A stretch of DNA of 33,787 bases from an uncultured Microcaldota archaeon (GTDB taxonomy: Archaea > Micrarchaeota > Micrarchaeia > Anstonellales > Bilamarchaeaceae), in assembly GCA_903835325.1 (NCBI GenBank), contig CAILMU010000219.1, positions 1 to 33,787 of the forward strand, written 5' to 3'. How positions within the stretch are numbered: the stretch's first letter is position 1; the number at the start of each line of letters is the position of its first letter. A program made the translations under genes and the position numbers. Below, in pieces: positions 16,691 to 24,259 of the stretch. The notes below the pieces were generated by a model. The model did no database searches and was not told the origin of the DNA. It worked only from the letters and a program-made list of their open reading frames with translations.

Positions 16691-17449
16691 ATGGATGCCC
16701 AGGAAAACGCCGTCTACGAAAGGATGGCGAAAGTCTATGATCTCATCTACAACGATGATCTCGATACGGGTTTCTACCTGGCGGAAGCGAAGAACGCCCG
16801 CGGGCCTGTCCTGGAAGTCGCCTGCGGAACCGGCCGGATTCTATTGCGTTTCCTCACAAAAGGCATCGACGCGGAAGGTATAGACAGCTCTGGGGCGATG
16901 CTTTCCGAGCTCCGCAAGAAGGCAAAAACGCTCAGTTTAGAGCCGCATATCCATAAAGCCGATATGCGCAGGTTCAGCCTGGGAAAGCGCTACAAGCTCA
17001 TCATCGTGCCTTACCGCAGCTTCCTTCATCTCAAAGATGATGATGAGCGGATGAGCGCTTTGCGTTCGTTCTTCGACCATCTTCAGGATAGCGGGCGCCT
17101 GATACTGCATATCTATAACCCTTCACCGGATGACCTCGAACGAGGGGCATCACCATCATTGCTGGAAAGCGAGGATTTGGTATCTGATGACGGCCGGGAT
17201 TATCATCTCGACTGGTTCATGGGGTATGACCGCAAGACGAGCAGGGCGCATTATAGGATATCCCTATCGTTCGAGGACCGGCCTGAAGATGATGCGGTTT
17301 TCGAGATGGATCTCTATTTCCTGCGCTTGAAGGACATCGAACGGCTTCTCGAGCGGTGCGGATTCCGCAATATCCGCTCATACAACGGGTTCGGATATGA
17401 GAAGGCGGATGAGAACTCCCGCGAGGTGGTATGGGTTGCCGAACGATGA
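16691..17449 (+). CDS. Class I SAM-dependent methyltransferase
   Basis: 252-residue soluble methyltransferase. Motif I, GPVLEVACGTGRILL (about residues 38-52), binds SAM; an acidic residue ending the next strand (EGIDSSG) and ADMRRFSL are motifs II and III. IIVPYRSFLHL resembles the motif IV region of the UbiE/ubiquinone-biotin family. The substrate is not predictable. The open frame extends back over dinB, but the ATG at 16691 is the only start outside dinB, and an AT-rich element (TTATTTAGC, about 16660) lies about 30 bases before it. The next gene begins four bases after its stop and is probably cotranscribed. Confidence 0.88.
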   Translation: MDAQENAVYERMAKVYDLIYNDDLDTGFYLAEAKNARGPVLEVACGTGRILLRFLTKGIDAEGIDSSGAMLSELRKKAKTLSLEPHIHKADMRRFSLGKRYKLIIVPYRSFLHLKDDDERMSALRSFFDHLQDSGRLILHIYNPSPDDLERGASPSLLESEDLVSDDGRDYHLDWFMGYDRKTSRAHYRISLSFEDRPEDDAVFEMDLYFLRLKDIERLLERCGFRNIRSYNGFGYEKADENSREVVWVAER

Positions 17450-17453
17450 AGGC

Positions 17454-18032
17454 GTGTTGAAGGGTTTTTTCTCGCTTTTCAAAAAACAATCAGCGAAAGC
17501 AATCCCCAAGCAATCCGAAAAATGCGTCCATTTCACTGACCCTTTGGGGAATTTCGAGCTGGATATCCCGAAAGGCTGGAGGTTCGACCGGGATGTCATC
17601 GTGGATTCCGGCCAATACTCCATCTCTTTCGAGGCGCAGGACCGGCGCATGCGTTTCGTCGTATCGGTGGATACGAAACCTCCCGAACCAGCGGATTTCG
17701 AATCGTACGTCAGAAAGGAATGCGAAGGGCCGGCCTCTGGAATCCTCTGCGGGATGTCAAAAAAAGAATTCCGGGGATACCTTGGCTATGGCAGGAGATT
17801 CATATTCGGCAAAGGGAATGACGAATCGGTCCGGGAGGATCGGATTTTCCTGACTGCAGGAGCTGTATTCACCATCTCGCGCACCCGCCCGATAATTCAT
17901 TCAGCCCCGGAACCGGATTCAAAAACAAAAATAATCAAAAAAGATGCGAAAGAAGAAGTTCTCGACTGGATGTTCGCTAGTTTCATTGTGAAGAAAGGAT
18001 TATCTGTGCCGGATATCCCGGAATACCGATGA
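17454..18032 (+). CDS. PsbP/DcrB-like fold hypothetical protein, 192 aa
   Basis: A GTG at 17454, four bases after the methyltransferase stop, is the likely start because the frame before it runs inside that gene. Residues 1-20 are hydrophobic/basic without a clean signal peptide. Residues about 26-45 read FTDPLGNFELDIPKGWRFDR, the opening pattern of PsbP/DcrB/Mog1-like beta-rich domains (phi-D-P-x-G-x-F-x-phi-x-P-x-G-W). Two cysteines fall in the middle (ECEGPASGILCGM). Similar domains in other proteins are lipoprotein or membrane associated, but no anchor is seen here. It is likely translated with the methyltransferase. The fold call is from one motif and is tentative. Confidence 0.6.
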   Translation: MLKGFFSLFKKQSAKAIPKQSEKCVHFTDPLGNFELDIPKGWRFDRDVIVDSGQYSISFEAQDRRMRFVVSVDTKPPEPADFESYVRKECEGPASGILCGMSKKEFRGYLGYGRRFIFGKGNDESVREDRIFLTAGAVFTISRTRPIIHSAPEPDSKTKIIKKDAKEEVLDWMFASFIVKKGLSVPDIPEYR

Positions 18033-18100
18033 TATCTCATAAGTTATCATTCTCTTTTCCATATCATATTCTATGTTATAATATATGTGAAAATGAGTAT

Positions 18101-18110
18101 ATTTATAAAG
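18101..18110 (+). promoter_or_regulatory. TATA box of the kinase gene
   Basis: ATTTATAAAG about 25-28 bases before the ATG at 18131, predicting a leaderless transcript. The flanking 18040-18110 is strongly AT-rich. Confidence 0.65.
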
Positions 18111-18130
18111 AGTTTGCGCGTTAATACTTT

Positions 18131-19867
18131 ATGGCAGGACCGAGATTGATATCCCCGCAGACTGATTCTCACAGCACTCACCCGCCTCAGGCGTACAAGC
18201 TCCTGGAACGGGGCCCGTTCCCTATCAGAAACGATGCGATGGCCGCGTATAAGAGCATCGAAGCCATCGGGCAGGGGAGCTCGGGCATCGCGAGGAAAGC
18301 GATTGATGGCGATGGCAAACCTGTCGTCATAAAGGAGCTCAAGACTATCCTGCTTCCCAACGAGAGCGAGGAGCGCTGCAAAGCCGTCATCGACACATTC
18401 GGCAAGGAAGCGTTGATACTCTCCAAGATTTTTCACCCCAACATACCGGAATGCATCGACAGCTTCGCAAGGGAAGTGGATGGCGAGATAAAATTCTATA
18501 TAGTCACAAGGTATGTCGAAGGAACGAATCTCAGGGAAAAAATGAAGGCCGGAGCGTTCAGCGAAGAGCAGGCAAAAGATTTATTGAAACAGCTTCTCGA
18601 AACTACAAGATACCTCCAATCGTTCGATAACCCGATACTTCATCGAGATATAAATCCAAGCAATGTCATTCTCGATAACAAGGGCAGGTATAACCTGGCC
18701 GATTTCGGCATCGCTGCGATACAGGCCCATGGAACGATAAACGGCACGGAATGCGGGACTGCCGGCTATGCCGCCCCCGAGCAGATTGTCCTTGGGAAAG
18801 CGTCCGCATCTTCCGAAGTCTATAGCATCGGCGCGACCGTCATCAGCATGCTCACGGGAAAGCCGCCTTACGATATGGGCAACGACTGGCAGGAGGATTT
18901 CATCAGCCACGCTGATATCTCGCCAGGGTTTGCAGCTGTCCTGAAGAGGATGGTGGCGGTGAACAAGGACGAGAGATGCCAAAACTCCGCTGAAGCGTCC
19001 CAAGCGCTGGAACATTCGGGCAAGGTTATCGCGCTTGCAAAAAGCGCATCAGCTTCATCTAACGATTCGCTCATGAAGGATTTGGATAACCTCGATAAGA
19101 GGAACACGAAGGCGAAAAAGGCATACGAGAAGGAATTGGGCCGAAAGGCCGCAGATATCCTGCACCTGATCAGGAAGATGCTGGACATGAGGAAGCGGAT
19201 TCAGGCGCCTCACACTGATTATCAGCATGGGGAAGACAGGCAATATATCGAGCTTTGGAACATGAGTTGCAGGGTGCATACGAAAGGGGAAAAAGACATC
19301 GTCAACATCGATCCGCACCCTGAGCGGGTTCTATCTGTTTGCGTCTCCACTCTGGTAGCCATGCCAGGCATAATAACATTGATGGTGGATCATTTTCAAA
19401 ACCGGATATTTACAAGTATCGGGTTTCTCTTTATCGCCGTCAGCTTGGCAACCTTCGCCGTGTCATATTCCATTGAGAATGCGGTGAACAGGTTCAACAA
19501 TATCCGTAAAATCAAAAGAGTCCTGCGCGAATTCCCTGGTACTCCGGAAACAGTGGTCAAGCTTGCGAAAAAGGTTCGCGCATCGATAGTCGAGAAGAAT
19601 AATGATTTAGATTCGAACACAAAGAAGCTCTCGGATAAAGGGCAGGCTGAGTCATCGGACTCCATCGAAAGAAAGACTGCAAATGCTAGTCCTTCTGACA
19701 ATTCTGGGGGAGCCATCATTAAAAGCTCTAAACCTAAGATCAGGGTGACGTCTATCACTACGCAAGACGGGCAGAAAAAGATTAGGGTGAAGCGTGAGGA
19801 AAAAGCGGAAGAAGCCTCGGCGGAGATTTCAAGCGACGGATCCAAGAAATCCAAGGGCTCCGCCTGA
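18131..19867 (+). CDS. Hanks-type serine/threonine protein kinase with two membrane helices
   Basis: 578 residues. The kinase domain (about 38-295) has the glycine loop GQGSSG (47-52), Lys68 (VVIKEL), the alpha-C Glu93, the catalytic loop HRDINPSN (171-178), metal-binding DFG (191-193) and APE (215-217 in GYAAPEQ), so all catalytic residues are present. A charged helical linker follows (310-390). Two transmembrane helices lie at about 401-418 and 427-447, and a long Lys/Ser-rich C-terminal tail is predicted to be disordered. With both ends on the same side, kinase and tail are both probably cytoplasmic. This architecture (kinase, linker, hairpin membrane anchor, charged tail) differs from RIO-type archaeal kinases and resembles bacterial PknB-like kinases without PASTA domains. 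Leaderless start. Alone in its transcript. Confidence 0.9.
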   Translation: MAGPRLISPQTDSHSTHPPQAYKLLERGPFPIRNDAMAAYKSIEAIGQGSSGIARKAIDGDGKPVVIKELKTILLPNESEERCKAVIDTFGKEALILSKIFHPNIPECIDSFAREVDGEIKFYIVTRYVEGTNLREKMKAGAFSEEQAKDLLKQLLETTRYLQSFDNPILHRDINPSNVILDNKGRYNLADFGIAAIQAHGTINGTECGTAGYAAPEQIVLGKASASSEVYSIGATVISMLTGKPPYDMGNDWQEDFISHADISPGFAAVLKRMVAVNKDERCQNSAEASQALEHSGKVIALAKSASASSNDSLMKDLDNLDKRNTKAKKAYEKELGRKAADILHLIRKMLDMRKRIQAPHTDYQHGEDRQYIELWNMSCRVHTKGEKDIVNIDPHPERVLSVCVSTLVAMPGIITLMVDHFQNRIFTSIGFLFIAVSLATFAVSYSIENAVNRFNNIRKIKRVLREFPGTPETVVKLAKKVRASIVEKNNDLDSNTKKLSDKGQAESSDSIERKTANASPSDNSGGAIIKSSKPKIRVTSITTQDGQKKIRVKREEKAEEASAEISSDGSKKSKGSA

Positions 19868-19890
19868 ATAGAATCCATTTTATTCCCGTC

Positions 19891-19900
19891 GATATATATC
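19891..19900 (+). promoter_or_regulatory. TATA box of the NSUN methyltransferase gene
   Basis: GATATATATC about 20 bases before the ATG at 19915; predicts a leaderless mRNA. Confidence 0.6.
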
Positions 19901-19914
19901 TATTTTGATTTTTA

Positions 19915-20883
19915 ATGTCAGTCGAATCAGGGGCGGATACGGCGAATCCGAGAAATCCGGGCAAACCCACCCGCCCGATCCCGAAACGGTTCATCGAGCG
20001 CTACTCTCGGGTAGTGGACGACACGGACGCGTTCTTTTCCATCCTCACAACCCCGGTCCCGAAATCATTCCGCGTAAATACGATAAAATCAGATGCGAAG
20101 ACCGTCATGGAGCGGTTCGATTCCTACGGCATGTCGTACCGGCAGATGGGGTGGTACGAAGACGCTTTCACGACAGATAATCTCGATATCGGTTTCTCCC
20201 TCGAGCATTTCACCGGTGCCATCTACATCCAGGAGCTGACGTCCATGCTCCCGCCTCTTGTGATGAGAAAGGAACTGGAGAGCGCCTCGCTTGTCCTTGA
20301 CGGATGCGCGGCACCGGGCTCCAAGACCACTCAGATAGCCGCGATGATGGATAACCTGGGTGTGATATTCGCCAACGACAGCGATTACAGCCGCATCAGG
20401 GCATTGAAATTCAATCTTGAGAAGACGGGGGTGCTCAATACAGTCATTACGAATATGGGCCTGCAGAAATACCCCTCCCGCCAATTCGACTGCGTTTTCA
20501 TCGACGCCCCCTGCTCATCTGAAGGTACATGCCGCAAGAACGACAAGATATTCTTCACATGGGATGAAGGGTATATCGCGAAGAACGCGGAGATGCAGAA
20601 AAAACTCATCCTGAAAGGGTTCGATCTGCTCGCCCCGGGCGGGATGATGATATATTCGACATGCACCTTCGCCCCGGAGGAGAACGAGGCGGTCGTGGAC
20701 TGCCTTCTTTCGCAAAGGGAAGGCGCGAAAATCGAGAGGATTGAGATACCTGGCCTCAAGACCGCGAACGGGGTCGCGGGTTTCGAAGGGGCAGAGTACG
20801 ATTCTTCGGTGAAGGACTGCATCCGGATATGGCCTCACCATAACGATACGGACGGGTTCTTCCTGGCAGGGGTGAGGAAATGA
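19915..20883 (+). CDS. NOL1/NSUN-family RNA cytosine-5 methyltransferase
   Basis: SAM-dependent m5C methyltransferase acting on tRNA or rRNA. 322 residues covering the N-terminal region and the catalytic Rossmann domain. Motif I is DGCAAPGSKTTQIA (129-142). Motif IV is IDAPCSSEG with Cys200; motif VI is STCTFAPEENE with Cys250. The two cysteines are the release and nucleophile residues of this family. The protein ends soon after the catalytic domain (GFFLAGVRK) and lacks the C-terminal PUA domain of RsmF-type enzymes, which is encoded by the next, overlapping gene. Whether the target is tRNA (Trm4/NSUN2-like) or rRNA cannot be decided from sequence alone. Start is fixed by the TATA box spacing. 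Confidence 0.92.
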   Translation: MSVESGADTANPRNPGKPTRPIPKRFIERYSRVVDDTDAFFSILTTPVPKSFRVNTIKSDAKTVMERFDSYGMSYRQMGWYEDAFTTDNLDIGFSLEHFTGAIYIQELTSMLPPLVMRKELESASLVLDGCAAPGSKTTQIAAMMDNLGVIFANDSDYSRIRALKFNLEKTGVLNTVITNMGLQKYPSRQFDCVFIDAPCSSEGTCRKNDKIFFTWDEGYIAKNAEMQKKLILKGFDLLAPGGMMIYSTCTFAPEENEAVVDCLLSQREGAKIERIEIPGLKTANGVAGFEGAEYDSSVKDCIRIWPHHNDTDGFFLAGVRK

Positions 20884-21422
20884 GGAGTTCCAACCGAATG
20901 ACTGGAGAGCAGAGCGGGCGCCGTTTCAGGAAAGGCGAACGCGAAGAAGGCGAATTGAAAGGCAACCCCACCACCCTGACCCAGTCCCGAGTCTTAGATT
21001 ACCTTGAACAAAGGTTCGGGCTCGATAAATCGCTCTTCCTGGAATACTCTTTCTATCTCGGCGTCAAGGACCGGCTGTACCTTGGTCCCCGCTCGGACCG
21101 TGCAGACATGAACGGCATGAGAGTTGCGACGGTAGGGCTGATGGTCGCAAGAGCTGACGAGCATATCAAACCTACGACTAACCTGCTTCAGGTTTTCGGT
21201 AGAAGAATAGCGAAAAGCGTGATAGATCTGGATAAGGAAAAGGCAGGAAAATTCGTTTCGGGCGAAGATATAATCCTCACTCCAAGCGAAATAGGCCTTG
21301 TAAGCGAAGGCTACGTGCTACTGCGATATCTCGGCATCCCTCTCGGCTGCGGGCATCTGAAGGACAGGGCGATAAAGAACATGCTTCCCAAAGCCAAACG
21401 CCTGAAACTCAGGTTCATCTGA
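20880..21422 (+). CDS. PUA-like RNA-binding protein (RsmF-type PUA), split from the methyltransferase
   Basis: 180-residue protein whose ATG overlaps the TGA of the NSUN gene (ATGA), so translation is coupled. Residues about 1-35 are basic and flexible. The C-terminal half reads SEGYVLLRYLGIPLGCGHLKDRAIKNMLPK, closely matching the RNA-binding PUA-like domain at the C-terminus of RsmF/NOL1 methyltransferases (pattern GYVL-x-R-x-G-x-PLG-x-G----KN--P). The obvious reading is a two-subunit enzyme in which this chain supplies substrate binding for the preceding catalytic chain. The alternative is a Nip7-like ribosome biogenesis factor, but the PLGCG block and gene order favour the former. Confidence 0.85.
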   Translation: MRSSNRMTGEQSGRRFRKGEREEGELKGNPTTLTQSRVLDYLEQRFGLDKSLFLEYSFYLGVKDRLYLGPRSDRADMNGMRVATVGLMVARADEHIKPTTNLLQVFGRRIAKSVIDLDKEKAGKFVSGEDIILTPSEIGLVSEGYVLLRYLGIPLGCGHLKDRAIKNMLPKAKRLKLRFI

Positions 21423-21482
21423 AGAAAGAATTCTTAGGGTGATGGGGAATATTTATATACATGTTACACTATAATTAATAAC

Positions 21483-22049
21483 ATGAAACAAACCAGAGCC
21501 AGGCAGATCCATGATAGGCCGGCCGAGCTTCTCAGGTCGAATCCTGTCCGCGCGTTCTGGAAAGCCAGCCTGGATCCATTGGATTCAGGGCGCGCCGAAG
21601 GGGATGTGCGCATAACCATCGAATCCCCTGAATCCGACCATAGGAAAAGGGAGATCAGCTTCCGTTGCCTGACTATCGACGACAGGATGATGGTGCTCGG
21701 TATCGGCAAGCTTCTGGAAACGAGGCACGAGGATGATGAGATAGTCCAGACCCAGTCTGTGATCTCGTATGAAACAATACCGTTCAACATCGTCGAATTC
21801 CTAATAGACCTCAGAAACAACATCGAATCCCAATGGGAGCATATGCAGCGCTCTGTCAAAGGACGGATGATGAAGGCGGAGGGGATAGTCGTCGCGAGGT
21901 TCAAGCACATATTGACCCCGGAAGAGGATATGCGCATCCAGGCAGTGCAAACGCATATAATTGATCCTGAATCAAAAGAGAATGATGGCAAGCCCCAAAG
22001 CCGTGGAAGTGTGCGCCAATTGCGGCCAAGTCGCGAAGGAAGCGACTGA
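21483..22049 (+). CDS. Hypothetical protein, 188 aa
   Basis: Soluble, charged protein with no recognised family. Residues 20-100 are mixed alpha/beta with several Arg/Asp/Glu pairs (RITIESPESDHRKREISF); residues 105-155 are helical (NIVEFLIDLRNNIESQWEHMQ); the last 30 residues are hydrophilic. TATA box ATTTATATAC at 21451-21460 is about 25-30 bases before the ATG, so the mRNA is leaderless. The 3' end overlaps the start of the small zinc-ribbon gene by 68 bases in a different frame, and the last 20 residues may be shaped by that overlap. Its position suggests cotranscription with the zinc-ribbon protein, but nothing links them functionally. Confidence 0.65.
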   Translation: MKQTRARQIHDRPAELLRSNPVRAFWKASLDPLDSGRAEGDVRITIESPESDHRKREISFRCLTIDDRMMVLGIGKLLETRHEDDEIVQTQSVISYETIPFNIVEFLIDLRNNIESQWEHMQRSVKGRMMKAEGIVVARFKHILTPEEDMRIQAVQTHIIDPESKENDGKPQSRGSVRQLRPSREGSD

Positions 22050-22146
22050 TTCATTTAAATGCAGCTCCTGCGGCTCCCACATCTGCGTCGTCTTGCCTTA
22101 TAATACATTCAAACAGATGGTGAAATCCGGCCTTGCCAAGGAATAA
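21982..22146 (+). CDS. Small zinc-ribbon protein, 54 aa
   Basis: Zinc-ribbon with two CxxC knuckles: Cys11/Cys14 (CANCGQ) and Cys27/Cys30 (CSSCGSHICVV). The start is ATG 21982 or 21985; both lie inside the preceding gene in another frame. It has the same Cys spacing (8-11/27-30 versus 11-14/27-30) and the same trailing pattern (a beta-strand, then a helix containing Y-x-x-phi) as the protein at 22263, so the two are probably related. Zinc ribbons of this size bind nucleic acid or protein partners. No catalytic residues. Called on cysteine pattern and codon use; the overlap makes expression uncertain. Confidence 0.6.
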   Translation: MMASPKAVEVCANCGQVAKEATDSFKCSSCGSHICVVLPYNTFKQMVKSGLAKE

Positions 22147-22224
22147 GCGGAAGGTTATTAGCGCTTGATGGCTCGTTCCTAGATATATCCGTTTCAAGCG
22201 TATCCCGCTTCCTACCGACATACA

Positions 22225-22234
22225 TTTTTATACC
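22225..22234 (+). promoter_or_regulatory. TATA box of the zinc-ribbon/lysine-tail gene
   Basis: TTTTTATACC lies about 26-30 bases before 22255, so the likely start codon is ATG 22263, not the earlier ATG 22248, which would sit ahead of the predicted transcript start. Confidence 0.5.
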
Positions 22235-22262
22235 CTCTCTTCAAGGTATGGACAGGGGAAAA

Positions 22263-22598
22263 ATGGAAGACACTATCGAGATATGTTCTGGTTGCGGCAA
22301 GATCCCGCGTATCATGGACAAGATGAGCGGATTCTTCGTATGCTCCAGATGCGGAGAGCGGTCGACCATCTTCGTCCAAGCAGACGACTACGAGAGGGTC
22401 GCGACGGATTTGGACAAGAGATTCCACGAGATGATCCTCCGGAAGAAGTCCGAAGAGGCCAAGGCCGAGCCTCTGATCATCCCAAAAGCGAAGGCGAAGA
22501 AGAAAACGAGCGCCAAAGCGCCGATCAAACCAAAAAAAATATCCAAGGCTCGACCTAAAGCGGCTAAGATTAGCAAATCCCGGGCAAAAAAAAGATAA
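22263..22598 (+). CDS. Zinc-ribbon protein with lysine/alanine-rich histone-H1-like tail, 111 aa
   Basis: The N-terminal zinc ribbon has CxxC pairs Cys8/Cys11 (ICSGCGK) and Cys27/Cys30 (VCSRCGERS). A helix follows (DDYERVATDLDKRFHEMILR), and residues about 72-111 are Lys/Ala/Pro-rich (PKAKAKKKTSAKAPIKPKK and similar). Such a tail is typical of histone H1 and other DNA- or RNA-compacting proteins. The ribbon resembles the protein at 21982, suggesting a tandem duplication in which only this copy acquired the tail. Start chosen from the TATA box spacing; an AGGGG stretch also precedes ATG 22263. The most likely role is nucleic-acid binding, perhaps chromatin- or RNA polymerase-associated, but no domain is specific enough to name. 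Confidence 0.7.
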   Translation: MEDTIEICSGCGKIPRIMDKMSGFFVCSRCGERSTIFVQADDYERVATDLDKRFHEMILRKKSEEAKAEPLIIPKAKAKKKTSAKAPIKPKKISKARPKAAKISKSRAKKR

Positions 22599-22688
22599 TT
22601 TCACGGCGCTCCGCCATTCTTATTCTATTATGTTTCTGAAAGTGTCAATACAAGAATCATTAAATATGTTATCCCCGATAATCTAATC

Positions 22689-23462
22689 ATGGCGTATAAT
22701 CCTTACCCGAGGCTGACATTCGCGAAGAAAAGGGCTTCTGACATGCAGCGGCCCGGCACCCCATATCAAATCAGCAATGAGACGGTGATGGATTACTACC
22801 TCAAGCGCCTTCACGCCCAGGTCATGTTAGACTCCAGGGTCAGCGACACGGATAGGGACGCAGTCGTCAACGTTGCACAAAACGATGTATTGGGCCTTCT
22901 CAGCGGCCAAGGCATCAAGAAAATCCTCGACCGCGCGATAGCGGTTGCATGCCCGTCCGCATCGCTTCAGAAAGAGCCGGCACCCACGATATTCATCCCG
23001 CATCACGAGGGCATCCAGCTCGATGAAAAACGCATCGAGAGGGTCGTATTGAAATCCTCGATAAGCGAGGATGTCGTACGGAGGCAGATGAGATTGATGC
23101 TGAAAACTATTTCGAAAGGGCGGTCCGTAAGCCAGAATGCGTTGAACACCCTCATGAAAGTGCTCAAACCCGATCCGAAAGACCGCATCGACGTGTCTAC
23201 TGCGGACCCGACCAAGAAGAAGGGATTCGATGCCATTCTCATCCTGATGCTCCACGTGGTGGAGATAGAGAAGAACCCATACGCGTTCGGACGGGTGAAT
23301 CCGTCGACTTGGTCTCACAACAGCCCTCAGATAATCGAGGCCATTAAGAACGCGGATTTGGACGACCTTATAGTGAGGGGCCAGCTCGGGATAATAGCAC
23401 TCACCAGCCCGTTCCGCAAAGTCAGGAACGCCGCGGAAAGGGCGTTGAAAGGTCAAAGATGA
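22689..23462 (+). CDS. Hypothetical protein, 257 aa
   Basis: Unrecognised soluble protein, mostly helical. Residues 40-90 and 105-160 contain amphipathic helices (LHAQVMLDSRVSDTDRDAVV, MRLMLKTISKGRSVSQNAL), and basic residues are frequent throughout. Conserved-looking features are SISEDVVRRQMRLML and the C-terminal SPFRKVRNAAERALKGQR, which resembles a DNA- or RNA-binding helix but is not diagnostic. No membrane segment or Cys cluster. The start is supported by TTAAATATG at about 22660-22668, about 25 bases before the ATG. It stands alone upstream of the paralogue cassette. Coding is clear from length and composition. Confidence 0.68.
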   Translation: MAYNPYPRLTFAKKRASDMQRPGTPYQISNETVMDYYLKRLHAQVMLDSRVSDTDRDAVVNVAQNDVLGLLSGQGIKKILDRAIAVACPSASLQKEPAPTIFIPHHEGIQLDEKRIERVVLKSSISEDVVRRQMRLMLKTISKGRSVSQNALNTLMKVLKPDPKDRIDVSTADPTKKKGFDAILILMLHVVEIEKNPYAFGRVNPSTWSHNSPQIIEAIKNADLDDLIVRGQLGIIALTSPFRKVRNAAERALKGQR

Positions 23463-23537
23463 CAAAGGGATATCCTGCATCTTTGGACAATATTAATAAT
23501 TTCGTTGATATATATCGATTCCTGAGATGTTGATAAT

Positions 23538-24140
23538 ATGTTGGAACGAGCTATCGAGACCCGCCAGGTGTATGATTCACGCAATTTCGCTGCCCAGAAG
23601 AAGATGATAGAGAAAGCCCTCAGAACGACCCCTCCATTAATCCAGCTCCTCCACGAAGATACGAAGTGCTTCCCTAACCGATTCATCGCAACATATTCTT
23701 CGAATGCCCATCATTTCAAGCCGGCGCGCGAAGTGGGGGATCTCCCTATCCTCGAATTCGCAGGCTCGGTCGCCGATGCATGGGTTAGGAATCCGACGGA
23801 TTCGCTCGCTGTCGCGCGGGATTCCTCGGTATTCGAATTCTTCGGCCCTAAACTGATTGTGATTATCAGGGCAGCGGCGGATTTGATGAGAAGGGTCGAG
23901 ATAAGGCAGGATGTCTTCCATATGATAAATGATACCTATGGGCTCGGGCGTTCGCAGCTCGATGCGCCGTTTGAATCCTCGGTCGCGGGAAGATCGAGCC
24001 CTGATCCATTCGAAGGGCATCCCCCACCTCGGATCCGGACGCCTCCACGGATACTTGATGATGGCCTGATGAGGGAGTATGATACGACGATGACCGAGGT
24101 CGCGCGCCGATTGATAGTCGGATTCAGCCCGTTGGTATGA
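23538..24140 (+). CDS. Hypothetical protein, 200 aa, paralogue A
   Basis: Soluble protein with a paralogue at 25391. Shared blocks: N-terminus MLERAIETRQVYDS versus MFERVVSTRAVLDS; central VADAWVRNPTDSLAVARDS then FFGPKLIVIIRAAADL versus VALAWVHNPIESFKVARVS then FFGPEMLALLRSISEL; C-terminus EVARRLIVGFSPLV versus EITRRLIIGCSPWF. The middle third (residues 130-175) is Pro/Arg-rich and differs between the two. The conserved N, centre and C parts suggest a helical domain with a variable insert. No catalytic motif, signal peptide or membrane segment. Promoter GATATATATCG at 23506-23516 lies about 25 bases upstream. The family is unknown and appears lineage-specific. Confidence 0.7.
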   Translation: MLERAIETRQVYDSRNFAAQKKMIEKALRTTPPLIQLLHEDTKCFPNRFIATYSSNAHHFKPAREVGDLPILEFAGSVADAWVRNPTDSLAVARDSSVFEFFGPKLIVIIRAAADLMRRVEIRQDVFHMINDTYGLGRSQLDAPFESSVAGRSSPDPFEGHPPPRIRTPPRILDDGLMREYDTTMTEVARRLIVGFSPLV

Positions 24141-24259
24141 TGCACAGAGGTTATTTCTATATTTCTTTTGGAATTTCTTAATATTATTTAGATTATTCTA
24201 ATATTCATTGGTATTTCATGGTCGAAAGAGTTATATTCCCTTCATACCAAATATATATC

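Noticed and set aside
24218..24259. Longer N-terminus for the lipoprotein starting at 24218
   Set aside because: It would put hydrophilic residues ahead of the signal peptide and lie before the predicted transcript start.
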